A stretch of 5,724 bases of DNA from Caldilineaceae bacterium (GTDB lineage Bacteria; Chloroflexota; Anaerolineae; Caldilineales; Caldilineaceae). Below, in pieces: positions 1 through 4,974 of the stretch (position 1 is the first letter of the stretch; each line of letters opens with the position of its first letter). Below the pieces are notes generated by a model that was given only the letters and a program-made list of their open reading frames with translations, was not told the DNA's origin and ran no database searches. The DNA lies in assembly GCA_014879855.1 (NCBI GenBank), contig JACSRH010000400.1, positions 1-5,724 on the forward strand, written 5' to 3'. The translations under genes and the position numbers were made by a program.

Positions 1-1
1 G

Positions 2-190
2 CGCTACGGCGACCTGGAGGCGACCATCGCTGCCGGCCTCGAACAGACGTGGGCCTACGCCGATGCCAGTGGCGCCGATGAGGCGCATCTGGTGATCTTC
101 GACCGCACGCCGGGGAAGCCATGGGCGGAGAAGATTTGGCAACGACAGGAGCGGTATCGAGGGCTGGAGATCGCAGTGTGGGGATGTTAG
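2..190 (+). CDS. C-terminal end of an AAA-family ATPase with PD-(D/E)XK-like C-terminal domain (partial)
   Basis: Only the last 62 codons are present; the 5' part lies outside the window. The reading frame is open from base 2 to a TAG at 188-190. The end reads as alternating hydrophobic strands and charged stretches, with HLVIFDRTPGKPW followed by EKIWQRQE and a terminal EIAVWGC. From memory, this 'GHLVIFDR...W.EKI...VWG' tail is typical of the large family of predicted AAA ATPases with a C-terminal DUF1703/PD-(D/E)XK-type nuclease fold, which is abundant in Chloroflexota, Bacteroidetes and cyanobacteria. Their biochemical role is poorly known. The segment is G+C-rich like the right flank and so probably belongs to the host backbone rather than the island. 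Family assignment rests on the tail only, with no P-loop visible, so the call is moderate. Confidence 0.55.
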   Translation, partial: RYGDLEATIAAGLEQTWAYADASGADEAHLVIFDRTPGKPWAEKIWQRQERYRGLEIAVWGC

Positions 191-294
191 CGTAGCACAA
201 TGAATCGCAGGTAAACTATGCCGCAACGTGATGTATAACGGTTTGGTGGACGGCGCATACTCGCCGATTCCCAGCAAGCGAGGGGAATGATACG
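191..294 (+). promoter_or_regulatory. Intergenic region upstream of the restriction-modification cassette, weak promoter candidate
   Basis: This is the only gap in front of the plus-strand cassette and should carry its promoter. A TATAAC hexamer at 234-239 matches the sigma70 -10 consensus at five of six positions, but no good -35 hexamer lies 16-18 bases upstream. AGGGGA at 281-286 is a ribosome binding site eight bases before the ATG at 295. I see no clear inverted repeat of the kind bound by restriction-modification controller (C) proteins and no terminator for the preceding gene. Confidence 0.25.
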
Positions 295-645
295 ATGACA
301 CCCGAAGAGACCGTCGAGAGCGCATTAGCCGAAATGTTCAGAATGTCCAAAGCCCGCTTTGGTAATGCCGTCAAAGGCTACTGGTTCTGTGACGACGAGG
401 CGTGCCCAGGGTGTGGGCGGCCCATCGATCTGGTGAAAATCAAGGGAAAGGAAGCGGTCTCACTCAATGCGTTTATTCATCGCAAGCCGGGCATCTTGAT
501 CGGCTACCTGCTGTGCAAGCGTTGCGCACGGCAGATTTTCCAGGCTGCAGAGAAGAATCCATATCAACAGACACCGCTGCATAGTACGATCGAAAAAAAC
601 CTGGTTGCGGCGTATGAACAGTATCGAAATTCGCTGCCCGCGTGA
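295..645 (+). CDS. Small zinc-ribbon-like protein (116 aa), first gene of the R-M cassette
   Basis: I do not recognise this protein as a named family. What can be seen is a short, soluble, mixed-charge protein with two CxxC knuckles, C37-x2-C40 (in CPGCGRPID) and C74-x2-C77 (in CKRC), about 33 residues apart. This is the arrangement of a zinc ribbon. C32 and H62 are possible additional ligands. The N-terminus (1-25) and C-terminus (80-112) look helical. There is no signal peptide, membrane segment or recognisable helix-turn-helix. The ATG at 295 is supported by AGGGGA eight bases upstream. The stop at 643-645 lies 13 bases before the D12 methyltransferase start, so the two are very likely cotranscribed. 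Position suggests a regulator, a DNA-binding helper or an accessory subunit of the R-M system, but that is inference from context. A housekeeping zinc protein caught beside the island is an alternative. Confidence 0.7.
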   Translation: MTPEETVESALAEMFRMSKARFGNAVKGYWFCDDEACPGCGRPIDLVKIKGKEAVSLNAFIHRKPGILIGYLLCKRCARQIFQAAEKNPYQQTPLHSTIEKNLVAAYEQYRNSLPA

Positions 646-650
646 AGGAA
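644..650 (+). promoter_or_regulatory. Ribosome binding site deciding the D12 methyltransferase start
   Basis: GAAGGAA overlaps the stop codon of the upstream zinc-ribbon gene and sits eight bases before the ATG at 659. It favours that ATG over the in-frame TTG at 605, which would lie inside the upstream gene and has no such signal. The overlap with the upstream stop suggests translational coupling. Confidence 0.7.
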
Positions 651-658
651 CTTCAGCG

Positions 659-1573
659 ATGATTCCTCACCCGATCCCCTATCAAGGGAGCAAACGTAAC
701 CTGGCGGCGGAGATTCTGCGCTACTTCCCGCCGAAATTTGACGCGCTCTACGAACCGTTTGCCGGATCAGCGGCCATGACGATTGCAGCGGCGGTAGGCC
801 GGCCTGACAGCCGCTACCACATCAACGACTTGAACAAGCCACTTATGAATCTGTGGCGTGCGATGATCGAGACGCCGGAGGAGATTGCCGCTCGCTATGA
901 AATCTTGTGGCATCAACAATTGGACGATCCGCGCGGATTCTACGATCAAGTAAGGGCCGAGTTCAATCAGACAGGGCAACCTCACTTGTTTCTGTACTTG
1001 CTTGCGCGCTGCGTCAAAGGATCGGTGCGCTACAATGCGCAGGGGGAATTCAATCAAAGCCCGGACAACCGCCGACTAGGGATGAAGCCAGAAACGATGC
1101 GGATGCAAATTCTGGGGGTATCCCTCTACCTCAAACGCAAAACGTCGATCTACGCGATGGATTATCGAGACATCCTCTCCATGCCAAGCATGGACGACCT
1201 CATCTATATGGATCCACCCTATCAAGGAGTCTGTGGCAACCGCGACAGCCGTTATCTACAGAATGTGCAGTTCGATGAATTTGTCGAGGCGCTTGATGAC
1301 CTGAACCGCCGCCAAATCCGCTACCTGGTGAGCTATGACGGGCGCACGGGCGAAAAGACACACGGCGAACGCCTGCCTGACGACCTCGACCTAACCCTAA
1401 TCGAACTCTATGCAGGACGCTCTACGCAGGCGACGTTGCTTGGCCGTGATGACATTACCATCGAATCTTTGTATCTCTCGCCGCGACTTGCAGATGAACT
1501 GGCGCATGAACCTATCGTTTATCGCTACACGCGCGGTGAACAACTTTGCTTATTGGAAGGACGCCCCCAGTGA
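659..1573 (+). CDS. D12-class DNA adenine (N6) methyltransferase of a Type II R-M system
   Basis: This 304-residue protein transfers a methyl group from S-adenosylmethionine to adenine N6 in a specific DNA site, protecting host DNA from the partner nuclease. The D12/alpha-class motif order is visible. PYQGSKR (7-13) and EPFAGS (32-37) form the cofactor-binding part. DLN (57-59) is the acidic loop after strand 2. DPPY (185-188) is catalytic motif IV, and SYDGR (225-229) follows as a late motif. The region between about 75 and 180 is the likely target-recognition part. The length is typical for the Dam/MethyltransfD12 family (roughly 270-320). The ATG at 659 has GAAGGAA eight bases upstream. 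The stop at 1571-1573 overlaps the GTG of the HNH endonuclease gene, so the pair is translationally coupled. The site recognised cannot be read from the sequence. Enzyme class is confident; the R-M role follows from the adjacent nuclease. Confidence 0.93.
   Translation: MIPHPIPYQGSKRNLAAEILRYFPPKFDALYEPFAGSAAMTIAAAVGRPDSRYHINDLNKPLMNLWRAMIETPEEIAARYEILWHQQLDDPRGFYDQVRAEFNQTGQPHLFLYLLARCVKGSVRYNAQGEFNQSPDNRRLGMKPETMRMQILGVSLYLKRKTSIYAMDYRDILSMPSMDDLIYMDPPYQGVCGNRDSRYLQNVQFDEFVEALDDLNRRQIRYLVSYDGRTGEKTHGERLPDDLDLTLIELYAGRSTQATLLGRDDITIESLYLSPRLADELAHEPIVYRYTRGEQLCLLEGRPQ
1555..1561 (+). promoter_or_regulatory. Ribosome binding site deciding the GTG start of the HNH endonuclease
   Basis: GGAAGGA lies inside the end of the methyltransferase gene, eight bases before GTG at 1570. 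It favours this GTG over the TTG at 1546, which lies upstream of the signal. The GTG overlaps the methyltransferase stop as GTGA. Confidence 0.65.
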
Positions 1574-2325
1574 ATCCAAGCGATCTCCCTGAGGACTTTG
1601 TGGCGCGATGCAAAGCCGTCACGGCAAAACGACCACGCACTGTCATCGACCACATCTTGGTGCATGGTTTCGTCACAACCGAGGAATTGAAAGAGAAATA
1701 CGGCTACAATCATCCACCGCGAGCAGCCCGCGATGTGCGAGAGCAAGGCATCCCGCTTGAGACCTTCCGCGTGACTGGCAGCGATGGGCGAAAGATCGGG
1801 GCATACCGGTTTGGCAACCCTACGAAGGGAAGGTTTTCCAGGTTGTCTGGCAGAACAGCGTTTGCAAAGACGCTGAAATCCAAGCTCATCGAACAACATG
1901 GCCGTCGGTGTGCAATCTATCTGGAAGAATTCGATCCGCAAGCGTTGCAGATCGATCACCGCATCCCGTTTGAAGTTGCTGGCGATAGTGCAGTTGCAAT
2001 GGATGACCCAAGTGGGTACATGTTACTGTGCGGGTCTGCAAACCGCGCCAAGTCTTGGTCATGCGAACACTGTGTCAATTGGCAGGAATTGAAGGATCCA
2101 GAGATGTGCCGCCGCTGTTACTGGGCATATCCAGAGGATTATGACCATGTGGCTATGCGGCAAGCGCGACGCACAGACATTTTGTGGACAGGCGACGAGA
2201 TATTGGTATACGAACGGCTGAAGCAGCGAACGATGGAGTTACAGAAAGGTATTCCAGCATATATCAAGGAAATAATCGAAAAGCATGTGCAGGTGACAAC
2301 ATCTGGCCAAGGCGAATCTAAATGA
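1570..2325 (+). CDS. HNH-type restriction endonuclease with N-terminal winged-helix-like domain
   Basis: This is the predicted nuclease partner of the adjacent D12 methyltransferase, cutting unmethylated DNA at a site I cannot deduce. It has 251 residues from the GTG start. Residues about 20-82 look like a winged helix (HGFVTTEELKEKYGYNHPPR, then a strand ending in GAYRFG) and probably contact DNA. The HNH core follows. C114 opens the beta-hairpin, QIDHRIPFEV carries D129-H130, and CGSANRAKS carries N158. A zinc knuckle C165-x2-C168/C180-x2-C183 (CEHC ... CRRC) and a YWAYPEDYDHVAMR stretch complete it. From memory, the knuckle and YWAYPE region recur in uncharacterised Type II HNH enzymes next to D12 methyltransferases. 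C114 lacks a CxxC partner (IY follows) and C154 is followed by SAN rather than SCN, so one classical zinc site may be missing. This could be family-typical. There is no frameshift or truncation. The TGA at 2323-2325 overlaps an ATG (ATGA). Confidence 0.88.
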   Translation: MNPSDLPEDFVARCKAVTAKRPRTVIDHILVHGFVTTEELKEKYGYNHPPRAARDVREQGIPLETFRVTGSDGRKIGAYRFGNPTKGRFSRLSGRTAFAKTLKSKLIEQHGRRCAIYLEEFDPQALQIDHRIPFEVAGDSAVAMDDPSGYMLLCGSANRAKSWSCEHCVNWQELKDPEMCRRCYWAYPEDYDHVAMRQARRTDILWTGDEILVYERLKQRTMELQKGIPAYIKEIIEKHVQVTTSGQGESK

Positions 2326-2429
2326 ATCAACGTACAGTTGCTCGAACTTATCGAGAGATAAGGTATGTGTTGACAGCACTGCGCACTTTGACGAGGATAA
2401 GTACATGTTCGACATGGGAAAGTGGCTAA
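2322..2429 (+). CDS. Possible 35-codon ORF between HNH and HEPN genes
   Basis: An ATG at 2322 overlaps the HNH stop as ATGA, a common arrangement for coupled translation. It opens a frame of 35 codons ending in TAA at 2427-2429. The product would begin MNQRTVARTYREIRYVLT and contains six arginines. It overlaps the first 25 bases of the HEPN gene in another frame. I recognise no domain. It could be a leader ORF that delivers ribosomes to the HEPN start, or a chance ORF. Confidence is low. Confidence 0.2.
   Translation: MNQRTVARTYREIRYVLTALRTLTRISTCSTWESG
2347..2362 (+). repeat. Small inverted repeat with GAGA (GNRA-type) loop upstream of the HEPN gene
   Basis: CTTATC (2347-2352) and GATAAG (2357-2362) are perfect six-base complements separated by GAGA. 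As RNA this is a short hairpin with a GNRA-type tetraloop, which is more stable than its stem length suggests. It lies about 42 bases before the HEPN start, inside the possible 35-codon ORF. No T-run follows, so it is not a standard intrinsic terminator. Another GATAAG lies at 2396-2401, next to the start codon, and could pair with the same CTTATC arm. A regulatory role is speculative. Confidence 0.35.
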
Positions 2430-3163
2430 TTCGGCTGCTCAAAACCAAAGCAGTTTATGTACAATTAAAAAAGTATGTGGAAAATGAGGAGGCGCTCGCC
2501 GTTCATAAGCAAAGCATATATACGCTGCAATTCACCGATAAGGAAGAGCCAGCTATCGTTTGGGAAGGAGAAATAGTAGAAGAATTCAGGGCTTCAGCTC
2601 ATAGCGACCTTAATGATGCGTTCGAACACTTTGCATCACTAATGATCGTCACCGCTGCAACATATGTAGAGAACATGTTCTCTGAGTTCTTCTATGAATT
2701 ATTCGTAGTTCATCCCAAAAGAATGCATGACTACATTGTTGACGAAGACGCGAAAGCTCAAAAAGGCTACGTAAAGTTGGTCGAGATATTGGAGGAGAAA
2801 GACATAAGTGCACTCATGAGTCGATTGTCGCAGCGGGCCTCCAAACTCGCTTCTAATGGTTCAGCAAAAAAGGTTATACGGCGAATCATAGAACTGTCTA
2901 GTCGGCAAATTGATGCCTCCATTGTCGACCGTGTTCAGGAAATCATGGACAAACGTAATGAGATTGTTCATGAAGGCAAGCGACTTCAGATTGATAAGAT
3001 CGATATTGATGCTACGTACGACACACTCCATGCATTATTAAAAGAGTTGGGGCTCGCATGCAAAAGCGGTGGTCTTCCATACGAAGACCCAGCACACATC
3101 ATCGACTTACGACCTGAAATTACTTACGTTGACTGGGATGAATTTCAGGACTCGGACACTTAA
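2405..3163 (+). CDS. HEPN-like protein (predicted RNase/defence effector), last gene of the cassette
   Basis: This is a 252-residue, mainly helical, soluble protein. DKRNEIVHEG contains R184-x4-H189, the catalytic Rx4-6H signature of HEPN RNases, with N185 in the usual polar position. The helix LMIVTAATYVENMFSEFFYE (79-98) resembles the first HEPN helix of RiboL-PSP-HEPN/MAE_28990-type proteins, and the region 154-215 would form the active-site helices. In known HEPN proteins two copies dimerise to form a metal-independent RNA-cutting site. Residues 1-60 precede the HEPN part and are not recognised. The ATG at 2405 has GAGG about eight bases upstream; ATG 2414 is an alternative. The frame is open back to 2297 but without a better start. 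The gene follows the HNH nuclease by 79 bases on the same strand. It is clearly more A+T-rich than its neighbours (23 of 60 G+C in block 2461-2520), pointing to separate acquisition. No antitoxin-type partner (MNT, for example) lies beside it. Confidence 0.72.
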   Translation: MFDMGKWLIRLLKTKAVYVQLKKYVENEEALAVHKQSIYTLQFTDKEEPAIVWEGEIVEEFRASAHSDLNDAFEHFASLMIVTAATYVENMFSEFFYELFVVHPKRMHDYIVDEDAKAQKGYVKLVEILEEKDISALMSRLSQRASKLASNGSAKKVIRRIIELSSRQIDASIVDRVQEIMDKRNEIVHEGKRLQIDKIDIDATYDTLHALLKELGLACKSGGLPYEDPAHIIDLRPEITYVDWDEFQDSDT

Positions 3164-3206
3164 CTTCTGGAACACCGAGCCGCCGATCTAGCTGCTCACC
3201 ACCGTG

Positions 3207-3518
3207 TCAGCCACCCGTCCCTGCCCCGGCGAACCACCCCACCACCAACAAAACCAGAATCGCCGCATTGATCACCAGGGCAATAATCGTGTCAATCTTG
3301 GAGAGCTTGCGGTTCGGCGCGCCGGGCCAGATGCCGGAGAAGAGCACGATGCCCAGCGTCGAGATCGCGGCGGCTGCGGCGGCCAGTTGCTGCCATGTCA
3401 CGCCGATGGGCGGCGTCTGCGCATCGCCGAGCAAGGCGAAGAACGCCACGCCGTGCGAAAGCGTTTGGATGACAAGCAAAAACACGATGGGCATGAATCC
3501 GGGCGGCGCCGCGGGCAT
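3207..3518 (-). CDS. Small three-helix integral membrane protein, function unknown
   Basis: From the ATG at 3518 the protein has 103 residues. Three hydrophobic stretches suit membrane helices: MPIVFLLVIQTLSHGVAFFA (about 9-31), an alanine-rich segment ending in STLGIVLFSGIW (about 43-65), and IDTIIALVINAAILVLLVVG (about 75-97). A short basic loop (PNRKLSK) lies between helices 2 and 3, and the glycine-rich tail is short. I recognise no family. The frame can be extended to a TTG at 3569 or shortened to an ATG at 3494. No start has a clear ribosome binding site, and the longer versions overlap the beta-helix remnant on the other strand, so the start is uncertain. G+C is high (42 of 60 in block 3301-3360), as in the host flanks. 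A 5'-truncated remnant is possible, but the regular hydrophobic pattern suggests a real coding sequence. Confidence 0.6.
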   Translation of the reverse strand: MPAAPPGFMPIVFLLVIQTLSHGVAFFALLGDAQTPPIGVTWQQLAAAAAAISTLGIVLFSGIWPGAPNRKLSKIDTIIALVINAAILVLLVVGWFAGAGTGG

Positions 3519-3830
3519 CCGCAGCCACAGCGCGCCGCTCATCCTCATCAATAGCGTCGTGGCGGACAACCGGGGCGAGATGGCGGTTCACACCAACGCG
3601 CCGGCCATCCGGACCCGCTCATCGCTGACCTGGAAGGGCGCACCGGGGACTGGCGGCCGGACAGAGGCGCCTACGAGCTGCCGCTGCTGGATCGCGATGC
3701 GGCGGCGCGCGGGGTGATCCTGCCCGCCACCGCCGCAGTGGGACAGCCGCTGCTGCGGGTGGCTGCGGTGCTCAACGCAGGGGCTGCGGCGCTGGCCGAC
3801 CCGACGCCTGTGCACTGCAGCCGCGTCTGA
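3496..3830 (+). pseudogene. Frameshifted, truncated remnant of a beta-helix / choice-of-anchor Q-like surface protein
   Basis: Two plus-strand frames together read as one protein piece. In the first frame (about 3496-3609) the text GGAAGIRSHSAPLILINSVV, then ADNRG, looks like a right-handed beta-helix rung ('LINSVVADNRG'). The homology then continues one frame over from about 3612, as DPLIADLEGRTGDW, RPDRGAYE, and a following domain ending VAAVLNAGAAALADPTPVHC, to a TGA at 3828-3830. GAYE is the usual closing motif of choice-of-anchor Q domains. Losing one base between about 3607 and 3612 would explain the shift. No signal peptide or start is present, and the right end stops abruptly where the 3' end of the beta-class methyltransferase begins. 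I read it as a relic cut by recombination at about 3818-3836. The family assignment is from recalled patterns only. Confidence 0.5.
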
Positions 3831-4792
3831 CTATTCTGCTGCCATTCGTCCGGTACTTGCGCAACCTTCTCGCGCCCTGAAGGTTGGTGAACGGGCGCAC
3901 CGAGTGGGCGGACTCGCAGTTCGCCTGCTTGCCACCGTGCGATCCGGTCGCGCGCTATGCTGCAATATGTTGGATCTTGTTCGCTCACAACAGCGCGCCG
4001 CCCGTGCCGCAATGCACCAATGATCGACGTTCCCACGCCACCGTAGGGGTCGAAAACCGTTTCGTCTGGATTCGTCATCGCAAGTACACAGCGCTCAACC
4101 AATTCTACAGGGAACTGGCAGGGGTGCTCAGTTTTTTCCGGATGATTGGATTTGACGTTGGGGATGTCCCACATGCAAGTTTCCCATTCCTCGGCCATAA
4201 ACTCCCAAATATCCGCCGGATTCTTTCCTTTGGGATTGCCAGAAGGCTTGCCGATGTTGGGGCCTTTGAAGTGACGCTTGCCTGGATATTTAGAGGGCAC
4301 GCGCACATTGTCCAGATTAAACGTGTACTGGTCAGTCTTGGTGAACCACAGAAGCGTTTCGTAGCGGCCTGAGAAGCGCTTTGACGCATGGAGACCGTGG
4401 CCAAAGTGCCAGACGATCCGATTGCGCAACTTCATGCCCAGCCGTTTGAAGATCGGGTAGTAGTAGATATCGAGCGGGAATACCTCGCCGTCTTGGACGA
4501 AATTGCCGACCTGCCAGCAAACACTGCCCGTATCCGCCAGTTTTTCGACCATCTGACCGATAACCTGTTCTTGTCCTGCCAGATATTGCTCAATCGTCGT
4601 ACGCGTTTCGTAGCGTTTCCCCAGGTTGTAAGGCGGGGAGGTAATTACCAGGTCGAGTGCACCATCCGGTATCTGAGCAAGTAACTGTGTTGTGTCACCT
4701 TCATACAGCACTACCCTTGCTCCGGGCGTGTATCCGTTCTCGACAACCAGATCGCTGGCTGCATAGAGCTGTTTTTGTGCCTTGCCTGCCAT
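3671..4792 (-). CDS. Beta-class site-specific DNA methyltransferase (N6-adenine or N4-cytosine) with read-through C-terminal tail
   Basis: This SAM-dependent DNA methyltransferase has the N6_N4_Mtase fold in beta order, with the catalytic motif before the cofactor motif. Motif IV is TSPPYN (SPPY at 52-55), followed by SVCWQVGNF, a conserved WHFGHGLHASKRFSGRYE block and GKRHFKGPN. HPCQFPVELVER is at 223-234 and motif I FDPYGGVG is at 247-254. SPPY occurs in both adenine-N6 and cytosine-N4 enzymes, so the modified base is unresolved. The ATG at 4792 has AGAAGGG eight bases upstream; a longer TTG start at 4963 would run through the promoter region. The conserved body seems to end around residue 320 (GREKVAQVPDEWQQN, to about 3833). 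About 53 low-complexity Ala/Ser/Arg-rich residues follow, antisense to the pseudogene, to a stop at 3671-3673. No nuclease gene adjoins it, so it is an orphan or the survivor of a broken R-M system. Sampled G+C is about 52% (31 of 60 at 4201-4260), below the flanks. Confidence 0.92.
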   Translation of the reverse strand: MAGKAQKQLYAASDLVVENGYTPGARVVLYEGDTTQLLAQIPDGALDLVITSPPYNLGKRYETRTTIEQYLAGQEQVIGQMVEKLADTGSVCWQVGNFVQDGEVFPLDIYYYPIFKRLGMKLRNRIVWHFGHGLHASKRFSGRYETLLWFTKTDQYTFNLDNVRVPSKYPGKRHFKGPNIGKPSGNPKGKNPADIWEFMAEEWETCMWDIPNVKSNHPEKTEHPCQFPVELVERCVLAMTNPDETVFDPYGGVGTSIIGALRHGRRAVVSEQDPTYCSIARDRIARWQAGELRVRPLGAPVHQPSGREKVAQVPDEWQQNSQTRLQCTGVGSASAAAPALSTAATRSSGCPTAAVAGRITPRAAASRSSSGSS

Positions 4793-4800
4793 TGTCGCTG

Positions 4801-4807
4801 CCCTTCT
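4801..4807 (-). promoter_or_regulatory. Ribosome binding site deciding the beta-class methyltransferase start
   Basis: AGAAGGG on the minus strand lies eight bases before the ATG at 4792. It supports the 373-codon form rather than the 430-codon form starting at the TTG at 4963. Confidence 0.6.
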
Positions 4808-4837
4808 CGCTAATGTAACTGTCTTCGTTCTGGCTGA

Positions 4838-4846
4838 ATGATAGCA
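4838..4846 (-). promoter_or_regulatory. Extended -10 promoter candidate for the beta-class methyltransferase
   Basis: The minus strand reads TGCTATCAT, an extended -10 element (TGn plus TATCAT, five of six to consensus). A TTGTTC lies 21 bases further upstream, too far for a standard -35, as expected when an extended -10 compensates. Transcription would start near 4831, giving a leader of about 40 bases that contains the ribosome binding site at 4801-4807. Confidence 0.4.
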
Positions 4847-4974
4847 CAAACGAGCTACATGCGCGAACAAGGCGCGACAACCGCGGGGCAACACAGCGGG
4901 TCTATGATCCGGAGAGAGGGACAGAAACGACTTGTCGCCTGGGGCAGGTCTGGGCGAGAACAAAAGGAGGAGCT

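Noticed and set aside
605..658. TTG start for the D12 methyltransferase
   Set aside because: It lies inside the upstream gene without a ribosome binding site, whereas ATG 659 has GAAGGAA at the right distance and the protein begins at the family-like PHPIPYQGSKR.
2370..2401. Sigma70 promoter for the HEPN gene built on TTGACA at 2370-2375
   Set aside because: At 17 bases the -10 would be GAGGAT (three of six). A better GATAAG lies at 20 bases and would start transcription at or after the ATG. It is kept only as a remark in the hairpin finding.
3268..3717. Plus-strand 149-codon frame as a complete gene
   Set aside because: Its first half is antisense to the membrane protein. Only the part from about 3496 to 3609 resembles a protein, and that belongs to the frameshifted relic.
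3884..4372. Plus-strand 162-codon frame opposite the beta-class methyltransferase
   Set aside because: It is antisense to the SPPY-to-FDPYGGVG core of a clear methyltransferase and shows no recognisable motif.
4793..4963. N-terminal extension of the beta-class methyltransferase from a TTG at 4963
   Set aside because: It would run through the extended -10 promoter candidate and past a good ribosome binding site for the ATG at 4792. The added 57 residues show no methyltransferase motif.
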